Source: JAITWN01 sp964581365 (lineage in GTDB: Bacteria; Pseudomonadota; Gammaproteobacteria; SZUA-140). From it: 54,510 bases of DNA. Position numbers and translations under genes: made by a program. Below the pieces are notes generated by a model that ran no database searches, was not told the origin of the DNA, and saw nothing but the letters and a program-made list of their open reading frames with translations. The stretch spans positions 1 to 54,510 of the forward strand of contig CAZOOF010000006.1 of the NCBI GenBank assembly GCA_964581365.1, given 5' to 3'. Positions 42,521 through 50,966 of this stretch are shown in pieces; within the stretch, counting starts at the first letter, position 1; each line of letters opens with the position of its first letter.

Positions 42521-43555
42521 TCAGGCCGCTTTCTCGCGCTCCATCTCGGGGTTGTACTCGCCGCGGCTGGCCGCCGAGTTGCAGCGTGCGCGGTGAAGCA
42601 GGACGCGGCGCGCAGCGTCGACATTGGCCGGGTTCCCGGCCCATCTCTCGAGCACCTGATTCTGCAGCGCGCGCGCGTAGGAGAAGGTGAGCCGCCATGG
42701 CAGGCGCAGGGTGCGGGCAAGTACGTTCATGGCGTTCAGGTGGATCGTTGCCTCTTCGTCGCTCTGGCCTCCGGAGAGAAAGGCGATGCCGGGCACCGAG
42801 GCTGGGACGGTATTCTGCAGGCAGCGGATGGTCCATTCGGCGACTTCTTCGGGCGCGATCCGTTTGGGGCATTGCTTGCCGGCGATCACCATGCTCGGCT
42901 TGAGCACCATGCCGGGGAAGTGGATGCCTTGCCGGTAGAGCTGTTCAAATACCGTGTGCTGGGTTCCCAGCGTCACTTCATAGCTGCGCTCCAGCGTATG
43001 CTCGCCGTCGATGAGCACCTCCGGCTCGACGATCGGCACCATCCCGGCTTCCTGACACAGCGCTGCGTAGCGGGCGAGGGCGTGGGCATTGGTTTCGATA
43101 CAGGTTCGGCTCGGAATATCTGCGCCGATCGTTATAACCGCGCGCCATTTGCAGAAGCGGGCGCCCATGCTGCGGTATTCCTGCAGGCGTTCCCGCAGAC
43201 CGTCCAGCCCTTCGGTGATCTTCTCGCCCGGATGGCCGGCGAGCGGCTTGGCGCCCGTATCGACCTTGATGCCTGGAATGATGCCGTTGCGCTCGGCAAG
43301 CTGCGGAAATGGTGTGCCGTCGGCTGCCTGCTGGCGAATGGTTTCGTCGTAGAGAATGGCACCGCTGATGTACTCTCCGAGTCCGCTGGTGCCGAGGAGA
43401 AGTTCGCGGTAGCTGCGGCGGTTTTCACTGGTGCTTTCCACTCCAACCGCCTTCAGCCGCTTGGTCGCGGTCGGAGTGCTTTCGTCCATTGCCAACAGCC
43501 CCCGGCCGTCTGCGACCATGGCCTGGGCTGTCCGTTCCAGTTCTTGCACGTTCAT
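42521..43555 (-). CDS. Class I fructose-bisphosphate aldolase
   Basis: Cytosolic glycolytic/gluconeogenic enzyme of 344 residues of the eukaryote-like class I type. The Schiff-base Lys is in GMVLKPSMV (near 226), with a second active-site Lys in FCKWRAV near 143 and Glu in IVEPEVLIDGEH near 182. LLAMDESTPTATKRL near 20 is a family signature. The C-terminal ~15 residues (SRGEYNPEMEREKAA) are shorter than animal aldolases and lack the terminal Tyr. GGAGG precedes the ATG. Neighbours on the same strand (MFS transporter, cytochrome) show no shared pathway. Confidence 0.95.
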   Translation of the reverse strand: MNVQELERTAQAMVADGRGLLAMDESTPTATKRLKAVGVESTSENRRSYRELLLGTSGLGEYISGAILYDETIRQQAADGTPFPQLAERNGIIPGIKVDTGAKPLAGHPGEKITEGLDGLRERLQEYRSMGARFCKWRAVITIGADIPSRTCIETNAHALARYAALCQEAGMVPIVEPEVLIDGEHTLERSYEVTLGTQHTVFEQLYRQGIHFPGMVLKPSMVIAGKQCPKRIAPEEVAEWTIRCLQNTVPASVPGIAFLSGGQSDEEATIHLNAMNVLARTLRLPWRLTFSYARALQNQVLERWAGNPANVDAARRVLLHRARCNSAASRGEYNPEMEREKAA

Positions 43556-43696
43556 TGCTTGCCTCCTTCAACAAAGAGAGTTGCAGAAAAGTGCAGGTCC
43601 AGGGACCGGTACGGAATGGTGCAGCGCAGAAAACCATCTTGGCACCGCCGGCGATCGGTGTAAACGACGTTTGTCAGTTCGCAGCGGACGGCGGCA

Positions 43697-44965
43697 TCAG
43701 GAAGCGGCGTTGCCGACGGGGGGGGAGGCCGTATTGTCGTCGCCCGCGAGTCGCGGATCGAGCTCGAGTGCCGCCGGCGAGGTCTGATCCATCGGAATGA
43801 AGGTCGAACGTTCCTCGTCTGCTACGGGAGGTTGCGTACGGGCGGCGTGGCCGGCGTAGAGTGTGAACAGACCGAGCACCACCGCGGCGAACAGTGGCAG
43901 TCCCGATGGGCCGCCATAATGCATCGCCAAGCCGGCCAGCACCGGGCCGGCGGACGATCCGATACCGAACACCAGCAGGATCCCGCGCGCCGCATCCAGC
44001 GCCGCTTCGCTGTGGATGCGATCGTTCAGGTAGGCGACACTGAGACCGTAGAGCGTGAAAATCATGCCGCCCACGGCGGCGCCCGAGATATAGAGCCAGC
44101 CGACTCCGAGCCGCCAGGCAAAGGCGGCGAACACGGCGGCAGCAGTGCCGAGCACGGCAACCGCGATCATCACGCGGGCCCGGTCGTGACGGTCGGAGAA
44201 GTGGCCTACCGGCCATTGGAGCAGAACACCGCCCGCTACCAGCGCGGCCATGAAAGTAGCAACCTGCGACGCCGGCAGACCGGTGCGGCTCGCGAACACG
44301 GCGCCAAGTCCCCAGAAGGCGGCGGTGACCAGTCCGGCAACCAGCGCTGCGGCAAGGCTGAGGGGCGCCCGGCGGCGCAGCTCGGCCAGATGGATCGACG
44401 GTGCTTCCACCATGGCCGGTTGTGCGCGGCGGGTCAGCGCGAGCGGAACGATGCCGAGTGAAAAGAAGGAGGCGGCAATCCCGAACGCTGCAATCGTTGC
44501 GCCGGGGTCGAGCAGCAGAAGGAACTGACCGAGCGCCTGGGCACCCAGGGTGACCATCATGTAGACGCCGAATATTTTGCCGCGGCTCCGGTTGGGCACC
44601 ATGCCATTCAGCCAGCCTTCGACCACCATGTAGATTCCGACCAGCGCGATGCCCATGACGCAGCGCAGGGCAGCCCAGGCGAGGGGAAAGACCAGCAGCG
44701 CGTGCATGAAGGCGCACACGGATCCGATGGCCGCCAGCGCGGTGTAGGCGCGTATGTGACCGATGCGGCGGACGAGCGGGGGAAGGATGTAACTCCCGAT
44801 GACGAAGCCGACGAAGTAGCTCGCCATGACCAGACCCATCACGGCGTCGCTGTACTGCTCCTCGACTGCTCGTATGCCAAGCGAAGTGCCGAGCAGCGCC
44901 AGCCCCATCAGAACGAGCGCGATACCGCACAGCAGGCTGGAGACGCTGAACAGGGTGCGTATCAT
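43697..44965 (-). CDS. MFS transporter, YcaD-like
   Basis: 422 residues with twelve predicted membrane segments in two halves, and the motif RRIGHIRAYT between segments 2 and 3. VEGWLNGMVPNRSRGKIFGVYM (about 111-132) and PVGHFSDRHDRARVM near 240 recall the YcaD/COG0477 group. The C-terminal 50 residues are hydrophilic (DEERSTFIPMDQTSPAALELDP). Substrate unknown. A second frame of 418 codons on the same strand is an Arg/Gly-rich shadow. The thioredoxin-like gene upstream is 39 bp away. Confidence 0.88.
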   Translation of the reverse strand: MIRTLFSVSSLLCGIALVLMGLALLGTSLGIRAVEEQYSDAVMGLVMASYFVGFVIGSYILPPLVRRIGHIRAYTALAAIGSVCAFMHALLVFPLAWAALRCVMGIALVGIYMVVEGWLNGMVPNRSRGKIFGVYMMVTLGAQALGQFLLLLDPGATIAAFGIAASFFSLGIVPLALTRRAQPAMVEAPSIHLAELRRRAPLSLAAALVAGLVTAAFWGLGAVFASRTGLPASQVATFMAALVAGGVLLQWPVGHFSDRHDRARVMIAVAVLGTAAAVFAAFAWRLGVGWLYISGAAVGGMIFTLYGLSVAYLNDRIHSEAALDAARGILLVFGIGSSAGPVLAGLAMHYGGPSGLPLFAAVVLGLFTLYAGHAARTQPPVADEERSTFIPMDQTSPAALELDPRLAGDDNTASPPVGNAAS

Positions 44966-45004
44966 TGCAACGTCATCGCTGGTGGCGGCGCGCTGCCGCA
45001 GGAC

Positions 45005-45430
45005 TCAGGGTGGAGGCAGGCCGAGTCGGTGTTCGAGCGCGCTGCGCAGGATCGCCGGGTCGCGTATGCCATCGAAGACCGCGATACGGCTGCCCGTTCC
45101 ATCGAACAGAACCAGCAGGCTGGAGCCGACTCCCTGTGATTGCGCAAAGCTGCGACCCTCCTCGGTCGCGACATCGATCGCCAGGAACTCCAGACGATCT
45201 TCGTAGTCACCGCGAATGTCATTGAGCATGGTCATCAGCTCCAAGCTCGCCACGGCTTCCTTGTCATGCGTCAGGACGACAGCCGGCCGCCCCTGGCCGA
45301 TGCGCGACAGATCGTCACTGAAGCCGCGCGGGAGCAGAGTGGCGGCGAGCGCCAGAGCAAGGACAACGATACCCACGGTGATCAATGTGGAGCGCAGAGC
45401 GGAGCCTTTCTGTACTTTGTTCAATGTCAT
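45005..45430 (-). CDS. Membrane-anchored thioredoxin-like protein without CxxC
   Basis: 141 residues: an N-terminal membrane anchor (LRSTLITVGIVVLALALAATLL, about 13-34) and a periplasmic domain of thioredoxin-like pattern (RPAVVLTHDKEAVASLELMTMLNDI, LEFLAIDVATEEG, GVGSSLLVLFDGTG). The position of the CxxC motif holds HDKE, so it cannot act as a disulphide oxidoreductase. It precedes the MFS gene by 39 bp. The start at 45430 is chosen because codons further upstream encode a Cys/Arg-rich implausible segment. Confidence 0.65.
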   Translation of the reverse strand: MTLNKVQKGSALRSTLITVGIVVLALALAATLLPRGFSDDLSRIGQGRPAVVLTHDKEAVASLELMTMLNDIRGDYEDRLEFLAIDVATEEGRSFAQSQGVGSSLLVLFDGTGSRIAVFDGIRDPAILRSALEHRLGLPPP

Positions 45431-45505
45431 GGATCGGCGAATAGCTGGCGGATGGAGTGATGGCAGATGAGGGCAAAATAGCAGGCATACAGGGGCTTGC
45501 AAAGT

Positions 45506-45523
45506 GCAACAGAATTCTGTTGC
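45506..45523. promoter_or_regulatory. 18-bp perfect palindrome on the csp promoter
   Basis: GCAACAGAATTCTGTTGC is its own reverse complement. It overlaps the candidate -35 box of the cold-shock gene (45520-45525), a position where a bound dimeric repressor would block RNA polymerase. It lies 75 bp upstream of the start of the divergent thioredoxin-like gene and could control both. I do not recognise a known operator. Confidence 0.55.
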
Positions 45524-45547
45524 TTTCATTTGGAGTTTGTGTATAGT
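45520..45547 (+). promoter_or_regulatory. Candidate promoter of the cold-shock gene
   Basis: TTGCTT (45520-45525) and TATAGT (45542-45547) are spaced by 16 bp. The start would be near 45554, leaving a leader of about 120 bases before the GTG at 45677. Long leaders are usual for csp messages. Confidence 0.5.
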
Positions 45548-45676
45548 GACTCTGGTTGCAGTGCGTACTCGTGGTAATTCGGTAGCCCTCCTATCTGTTT
45601 TGGATGACCCTCCGCAATCACGCCTCGACAAGATGAGCTGCAATCATCGCATTCAATGTTGAGAGAGGTATTCTCC

Positions 45677-45880
45677 GTGGTAACTGGAACTGTCAAGTGG
45701 TTCAACGATAGCAAGGGCTTTGGATTTATCACGCCCGAAGATGGCGGCAAGGACGTATTCGTCCATCATTCGGCCATACAGGGCACCGGCTTCAAGACCC
45801 TGGCTGAGGGTCAGAAGGTGCAGTTCGATGTGACGCAGGGCCCGAAGGGTCCGGCTGCCGAGAACGTCAAGCCGCTCTAA
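45677..45880 (+). CDS. Cold-shock domain protein
   Basis: 67 residues, one OB-fold cold-shock domain acting as an RNA chaperone in the cytoplasm. Both RNA-binding motifs are present: KGFGFI (RNP1, about 14-19) and VFVHHS (RNP2, about 29-34). The GTG at 45677 gives the usual MVTGTVKWFND start and has GAGAGG seven to nine bases upstream; an ATG at 45656 would add seven atypical residues. A strong terminator follows directly. A palindrome overlaps its promoter. Confidence 0.93.
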   Translation: MVTGTVKWFNDSKGFGFITPEDGGKDVFVHHSAIQGTGFKTLAEGQKVQFDVTQGPKGPAAENVKPL

Positions 45881-45907
45881 GCGGTTCGTTCCAGCATCGA
45901 ACGAAAG

Positions 45908-45936
45908 AACCCCGTCCTTGAGGCGGGGTTTTTTTT
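45908..45936 (+). terminator. Intrinsic terminator of the cold-shock gene
   Basis: AACCCCG pairs with CGGGGTT (one bulge near the loop, CC/GG inner pairs) and is followed by eight T at 45929-45936. It lies 28 bp after the csp stop. The rest of the gap to 46133 shows no further feature. Confidence 0.88.
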
Positions 45937-46133
45937 GCCCGGGCGCCAGCTCGATGGTCATCTTTCCGCCTGAATCGGCGCCGGATCTGGCTGCAGGCCG
46001 GGTTGCCGACCCGTTTTCCATTTCCTGTTCTTCCTTCTGGTGATTGACGAACGGCACCGTCTGGCAGCATATTTGCCCGGGTGGGTGGTGTGCCACAGCG
46101 TGCCGCAAATACTCAACGGGGTGGAGCGAGCGA

Positions 46134-46754
46134 GTGAGCGAGGATTTAGGCAAGGAATCTGTGCGCAAGACTCCTGACGCCCTGGCCTTCTTCAAGGGCT
46201 TCCTCGACAATCCGGAGCGGGTCGGCTCGGTCGTCCCCAGCTCCCGCTTCCTCGAGAAGCGCATCGTGGAAGCGGCGGACATATCGCGCGCCGGCCTGGT
46301 AGTCGAGCTCGGCCCTGGCACGGGGGGTACGACGAGAGCCATCCTCCGAGCCCTGCCGCCGGAGGGGCGCCTGCTCACCATCGAGATCAACCCGGAGTTT
46401 TCCGCTCGTCTGGCTGCGATCGATGATCCGCGCCTGATCAATCATGTCGGCAGCGCCGTCGACATCGACGAAATCCTCGCGCAATACGGACTGGGCCAGC
46501 CCGACGTGGTCGTCTCCGGCATTCCTTTCTCTACCATGCCGCCAAGCACGGCCCGTGAAATACTGAGTTCGCTGTGGTCCTCTCTCAGCTATGGCGGCCG
46601 CTTCGTCGCCTATCAGTTTCGCAGCCACGTCGCGCGCTTTGGTCGCGAGCTGTTTGGCAGTCCCGACGTTACCATGGAGCTGCGCAATGCGCCGCCGATG
46701 CGGGTTTACCGCTGGCTCAAGCCAGTCAACGGGCATGCGGGCGTAACCGGTTGA
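46134..46754 (+). CDS. SAM-dependent methyltransferase, PmtA/KsgA-like
   Basis: 206 residues. SAM motif I is VVELGPGTGGTTRAIL (about 55-70), followed by LLTIEINPEF (motif II acidic residue near 84) and the post-motif VVVSGIPFST, where the N-P-P-F of rRNA methylases is replaced by G-I-P-F, as in the COG3963 phospholipid N-methyltransferase-like group. The N-terminal FFKGFLDNPERVGSVVPSS is typical of that group. Start: GTG 46134 with GGAG seven bases before. The NYN-domain gene follows 20 bp later. The substrate, lipid or RNA, cannot be decided. Confidence 0.85.
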   Translation: MSEDLGKESVRKTPDALAFFKGFLDNPERVGSVVPSSRFLEKRIVEAADISRAGLVVELGPGTGGTTRAILRALPPEGRLLTIEINPEFSARLAAIDDPRLINHVGSAVDIDEILAQYGLGQPDVVVSGIPFSTMPPSTAREILSSLWSSLSYGGRFVAYQFRSHVARFGRELFGSPDVTMELRNAPPMRVYRWLKPVNGHAGVTG

Positions 46755-46774
46755 ACGTTTCCAGGACCCAGAAC

Positions 46775-47593
46775 ATGGCAGTGTTCTGTGACTTCGAGAA
46801 CGTCGCTCTCGGGGTGCGGGATGCCCGTTATGCGCCCTTTGATATCCGCAAGGTGCTCGAGCGCCTGCTGCTCAAGGGCAATATCGTCGTCAAGAAGGCC
46901 TACTGCGATTGGGAGCGCTACAAGGATTTCCGCCGTTCCATGCATGAGGCCGCTTTCGAAATGATCGAAATTCCGCATGTGCGTCAGTCGGGGAAGAACT
47001 CGGCCGACATCCGCATGGTCGTGGATGCGCTCGATCTCTGCTACACCAAGTCGCACGTCGATACCTTCGTCATCATCAGCGGCGATTCGGATTTTTCGGC
47101 GTTGGTAAGCAAACTGCGCGAGAACAACAAAGTGGTCATCGGCGTTGGGGTCAAGAAATCGGCTTCGGATCTCCTGATCGCCAACTGCGATGAGTTCATC
47201 TTCTATGACGATCTGGTGCGCGACACTGAGAAGCAATCGCGCAGCCGTGCAAAGCGCAAGACGCGGACCAAGGCGGCGGTGAACGCGCCCGAGGCGGCGG
47301 AAGGGGGTGAGGCCGCCACCGAGCTGTCCGAGGAGGACAAGCGCCAACAGGCTATCGACATGGTCATAGAGACAGTCGAGGATCTGTTCGAGGAGCGGGG
47401 AGAAGAGGAGAAGGTCTGGGGCTCGATGGTCAAGCAGGCGCTCAAGCGGCGCAATCCCGGCTTCAATGAAACCTATCACGGCTTTCGCACCTTCGCCCGC
47501 CTGCTCGAGGAGGCGCGGGACCGCGGCCTGCTCCAACTGGAGTACGACGAGAAGTCGGGCGGGTATATCATCCGCGGTTTCAGTCACGACTGA
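46775..47593 (+). CDS. NYN-domain RNase with C-terminal OST-HTH/LOTUS domain
   Basis: 272 residues. The N-terminal NYN (PIN-like) nuclease domain spans 1-150 with its acidic metal ligands in FCDFENV (Asp6/Asn9), SADIRMVVDALDL and IISGDSDFS. A basic linker (KQSRSRAKRKTRTK, about 155-168) and an acidic stretch lead to an OST-HTH/LOTUS domain at about 195-270 (KVWGSMVKQALKRRNPGFN, GFRTFARLLEEAR). LOTUS domains bind RNA, including G-quadruplexes, so this is probably an RNA-directed nuclease. AGGA lies eight bases before the ATG. It sits between a methyltransferase gene and ygiQ. Confidence 0.9.
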   Translation: MAVFCDFENVALGVRDARYAPFDIRKVLERLLLKGNIVVKKAYCDWERYKDFRRSMHEAAFEMIEIPHVRQSGKNSADIRMVVDALDLCYTKSHVDTFVIISGDSDFSALVSKLRENNKVVIGVGVKKSASDLLIANCDEFIFYDDLVRDTEKQSRSRAKRKTRTKAAVNAPEAAEGGEAATELSEEDKRQQAIDMVIETVEDLFEERGEEEKVWGSMVKQALKRRNPGFNETYHGFRTFARLLEEARDRGLLQLEYDEKSGGYIIRGFSHD

Positions 47594-47649
47594 ACCCCTC
47601 CGCCGGTTCGCCGCCGCGATGTCGCGGGCGCTTAGCGGGCGATACGGGG

Positions 47650-47655
47650 TATAAT
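47650..47655 (+). promoter_or_regulatory. -10 box very close to the ygiQ start
   Basis: A perfect TATAAT is followed by the ATG at 47665 after nine bases. Transcription from it would begin near 47662, giving an almost leaderless message. No clear -35 box is visible, and no ribosome-binding site precedes the ATG. Confidence 0.45.
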
Positions 47656-47664
47656 CGCACTCCC

Positions 47665-49887
47665 ATGCATCCTCCAGCTCCTGGTCTTTTCTCCCGTCGT
47701 CCCTACTGGGCATCCCGCTTCGGCGTGGCCCCCATGCTGCCCATGTCGCGCGACGAGATGGAAGCTCTCGGCTGGGATTCCTGCGACATCATACTGGTCA
47801 GCGGCGACGCCTATGTGGACCACCCCAGTTTCGGCGCTGCGGTCATTGGACGCGTGCTGGAACGTCAGGGTTTTCGCGTGGGTCTCATCGCGCAGCCCGA
47901 CTGGCGCGGTACGGCCGACTTTACCGCGCTGGGGCGTCCGAATCTGTTTTTCGGCATCACCGCCGGCAACATGGATTCGATGGTCAACCGCTATACCTCC
48001 GATCGCCGCATCCGCAGCAACGATGCCTACACTCCGGGCGGCGCGCCGGACAGGCGTCCCGATCGGGCCGTCATCGTCTATGCGCAGCGCTGCCGCGAAG
48101 CGTTCCGCGAGGTTCCGATCGTCGTCGGCGGCATCGAAGCCAGCCTCCGGCGCATCGCGCACTATGACTACTGGTCGGACAAGGTGCGACGCTCGGTGCT
48201 CCTCGATTCCCGCGCGGATCTGCTGGTGTACGGAAATGGGGAGCGGCAGATCATCGAGATCGCTCACCGGCTGGCGGCACGCGAGCCGGTCGAATCCCTG
48301 ACCGATATTCGCGGCACCGCCTTCGTGCGTGACCGCGTCCCTGAGGACTGGATCGAGCTCGATTCCTCTCAGGTGGATGAGCCGGGGCCGGTCGCGCCGC
48401 CCGCCGACCCCTATGCCAGCGAACGGAAGTCCTGCGCTGGAAGCGGCGCCGGTGAAACGAAGGCCGGCGACGCTGCGCCTGGTGTGGCGCGCGTCGTGCG
48501 TCTGGAACGCCATATCCCGCGCGCGGATCGTGAGCGGACCGTGGTGCGCCTGCCCTCGTACGCGGCGGTGAAGGACGATCCGGTGCTCTACGCCCATGCC
48601 TCCCGCGTCATGCATCTGGAAACCAATCCGGGCAATGCGCGGGCGCTGGTCCAGCGTCACGGCGATCGCGAGGTCTGGATCAATCCGCCGCCGATTCCAC
48701 TGACGACGGAAGAGATGGATGCGGTGTTCGATCTGCCGTTCGCGCGTCGCCCGCATCCGGCCTACGGTGATGCCGCCATCCCGGCCTGGGATATGATCCG
48801 CTTCTCGGTCAACATCATGCGCGGCTGCTTCGGTGGCTGTACCTTCTGTTCGATCACTGAGCACGAAGGGCGCATCATCCAGAGCCGCTCCGAGGAGTCG
48901 ATCCTGCGCGAGATCGAGACCATCCGTGACACAGTGCCGGGTTTCACCGGCGTCATCTCGGATCTCGGCGGGCCGACCGCGAATATGTACCGCCTTGCCT
49001 GCCGCAGTCGCGAAATCGAGAGCGCGTGCCGCCGGCTGTCCTGCGTCTGGCCCGATATCTGCTCCAATCTGAACACTGATCATTCCGCGCTCATCGGCCT
49101 GTATCGCAAGGCTCGCGCGCTGCCCGGAGTGAAGAAGGTGCTGATCGCTTCGGGGCTTCGCTACGACCTGGCCGTGCGCTCTCCCGAGTATGTGCGCGAA
49201 CTGGTGACCCACCACGTCGGCGGCTATCTCAAGATCGCGCCGGAGCATACCGAAGACGGTCCGCTGTCAATGATGATGAAGCCGGGCATGGGGGCATACG
49301 ATCGTTTCAAGGCCCTGTTCGAGCGTTACTCGCGCGAGGCGGGCAAGGAACAGTATCTGATCCCGTATTTCATCGCGGCGCATCCGGGCACGCGTGACGA
49401 GGACATGCTGGAGCTCGCGCTCTGGCTCAAACGCAATGGCTTTCGCGCCGACCAGGTGCAGACCTTCCTGCCGTCGCCGATGGCGCTGGCGACCGCCATG
49501 TATCACAGCGGGCGCAATCCGCTGCGCAAGGTTGGACGTGCCAGTGAGGCAGTTGCGGTTCCCAAGGGGCTGAAAATGCGCCGGCTGCACAAGGCATTTC
49601 TGCGCTACCACGATCCGGAGAACTGGCCGCTGTTGCGTGAGGCGCTCCGACGGATGGGACGCGCGGATCTGATCGGCAACGGCAAGCGCCACCTGATACC
49701 CGCCTGGCAGCCGGCGGGTACCGGTGCGACCCACGAGGGCAAGCGCAAGCCGGGGGCACGCACCAGGCCCTTCCTGACCCAGCATACGGGCTTGCCGGCC
49801 GTGCCGAAGGCCAGGAAAGGCGAACGCCCTCAACCGCGTGGAAACGCCGGACGCAGGACTCGCCGGACAGGCAGTGTGCGTGGCTGA
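47665..49887 (+). CDS. ygiQ: YgiQ family radical SAM protein
   Basis: 740 residues, full family length. The UPF0313 N-terminal domain (FLPMSR-like MLPMSRDEMEALGWDSCD, GDAYVDHPSFG) precedes a radical SAM core whose [4Fe-4S] cysteines are Cys388, Cys392 and Cys395 (CFGGCTFC). The basic C-terminal tail (about 690-740) is low-complexity, rich in Arg, Lys, Gly and Pro. The reaction of YgiQ proteins is not known. The start agrees with homologue N-termini. The 3' end overlaps a HIT gene by eight bases. Confidence 0.94.
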   Translation: MHPPAPGLFSRRPYWASRFGVAPMLPMSRDEMEALGWDSCDIILVSGDAYVDHPSFGAAVIGRVLERQGFRVGLIAQPDWRGTADFTALGRPNLFFGITAGNMDSMVNRYTSDRRIRSNDAYTPGGAPDRRPDRAVIVYAQRCREAFREVPIVVGGIEASLRRIAHYDYWSDKVRRSVLLDSRADLLVYGNGERQIIEIAHRLAAREPVESLTDIRGTAFVRDRVPEDWIELDSSQVDEPGPVAPPADPYASERKSCAGSGAGETKAGDAAPGVARVVRLERHIPRADRERTVVRLPSYAAVKDDPVLYAHASRVMHLETNPGNARALVQRHGDREVWINPPPIPLTTEEMDAVFDLPFARRPHPAYGDAAIPAWDMIRFSVNIMRGCFGGCTFCSITEHEGRIIQSRSEESILREIETIRDTVPGFTGVISDLGGPTANMYRLACRSREIESACRRLSCVWPDICSNLNTDHSALIGLYRKARALPGVKKVLIASGLRYDLAVRSPEYVRELVTHHVGGYLKIAPEHTEDGPLSMMMKPGMGAYDRFKALFERYSREAGKEQYLIPYFIAAHPGTRDEDMLELALWLKRNGFRADQVQTFLPSPMALATAMYHSGRNPLRKVGRASEAVAVPKGLKMRRLHKAFLRYHDPENWPLLREALRRMGRADLIGNGKRHLIPAWQPAGTGATHEGKRKPGARTRPFLTQHTGLPAVPKARKGERPQPRGNAGRRTRRTGSVRG

Positions 49888-50302
49888 GCTTCATCCGCGG
49901 CTGCGCCAGGATACGTTCGAACTCGGCCGGCTGCCGCTGTGCCGTCTGCTGCTGATGAACGATGCCCATTGGCCCTGGTTCATCCTGGTGCCGGATCGCG
50001 CCGGAATCAGCGAGATCCATCAGCTCGACGCAGCCGATCAGTGGCAGCTGATGCGCGAATCATCATTCCTGGCCGAGCAGCTCTCCCGGCGCTTTCGCGC
50101 CGACAAGCTCAATATCGCCGCGCTCGGCAACGTCGTGCCGCAGTTGCATCTGCACCACATCGCGCGTCATCGGAACGATCCGGCCTGGCCGGCTCCGGTG
50201 TGGGGGAGGCTGGAGCCGCGACCGTACGCGGAAAGCGAACTGAGCGAAATGCGCTCGTTTGCTGCGCAGCTGCTGCAGGACAGCGACAAACTGCTGAGGT
50301 GA
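49880..50302 (+). CDS. HIT domain protein
   Basis: 140 residues. The histidine triad reads QLHLHHIARH near 93-102 after NVVPQ, and PAWPAPVWG follows, matching a bacterial HIT subgroup. These enzymes hydrolyse nucleoside phosphoramidates or dinucleotides by way of a histidine-linked intermediate. The GTG at 49880 overlaps the ygiQ stop by eight bases; GTG at 49874 and ATG at 49838 are in-frame alternatives. Coupling with ygiQ suggests joint expression, not necessarily joint function. Confidence 0.87.
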   Translation: MAELHPRLRQDTFELGRLPLCRLLLMNDAHWPWFILVPDRAGISEIHQLDAADQWQLMRESSFLAEQLSRRFRADKLNIAALGNVVPQLHLHHIARHRNDPAWPAPVWGRLEPRPYAESELSEMRSFAAQLLQDSDKLLR

Positions 50303-50447
50303 ATGCGACGAGGCGGAGGCGGTCCGGGATGTTTCGTTCGAGGCCCGGATCGGGGTACGTCCGGTTTGCAGAAGACGCCGGGTGAGCGGGGGCGAGGAGA
50401 CGGTGGATCGTTCTCCCCGCCCTGTGTTCGAGCCCTCCGGCTTCTGA

Positions 50448-50930
50448 TCAGTACCTGCCGCGGATCTTCGACACGTAGTTGACCAGTTCCTGACTTTCCA
50501 GGTTCATGCGCATCAGGTTGGTGTGCGTGATCCGGAACAGGGCGCGCATGATCTTGTAGACGATGCGCGGATGCGTCTCGAGCATGGCCTCGAAGGCGTC
50601 GGGCTTGAGCGTGTAGACGGTGGTCTTGCCGACGGCACGCAGCGTCGCCTTGCGTGGAGTGCGGTCGACGAAGGCGCGCGTGCCGGCGCATTCGCCCAGC
50701 TTCATGGTGTAGACGACCAGCTCCTGGCCCAGCACCGTGCCGGTGACCGCAAGCTTGCCTTCGATGAGCACGAAGAGCGTGTTGTCCGCCTCGCCCTCCT
50801 TGACCACCAGCTCACCATCTTCCAGGTGGCGGACGTCCATCGCGGCGGCGATGATGCGGCATTCCTCCTCTTCGAGTTCCACGCCCAGGGAGGACTGGCA
50901 GATGGCCTTGTGATCCGGCTTGTCGCTCAT
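50448..50930 (-). CDS. Stand-alone cyclic-nucleotide-binding domain protein
   Basis: 160 residues consisting of a cNMP-binding beta-roll (about 30-125) and a C-terminal helix, with no DNA-binding domain. The phosphate-binding cassette region reads LGECAGTRAFVDRTPRKATLRA; the Gly-Glu and the Arg before Ala-Thr resemble the cAMP-contacting residues of CRP, so nucleotide binding is possible. It may act as a regulatory subunit for another protein. AGGGA lies eight bases before the ATG. The msrB gene is 36 bp upstream on the same strand. Confidence 0.85.
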   Translation of the reverse strand: MSDKPDHKAICQSSLGVELEEEECRIIAAAMDVRHLEDGELVVKEGEADNTLFVLIEGKLAVTGTVLGQELVVYTMKLGECAGTRAFVDRTPRKATLRAVGKTTVYTLKPDAFEAMLETHPRIVYKIMRALFRITHTNLMRMNLESQELVNYVSKIRGRY

Positions 50931-50966
50931 TGAAATGTCCCTTTTATTCTTCGCTAGGAGCAGATT

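Noticed and set aside
43674..44930. 418-codon frame on the same strand as the MFS gene
   Set aside because: Alternative frame of a clear twelve-segment transporter; the product is Arg/Gly/His-rich and has no hydrophobic segments.
47632..49248. 538-codon minus-strand frame across ygiQ
   Set aside because: Antisense shadow of a strongly supported radical SAM gene; Arg/His/Asp-rich composition.
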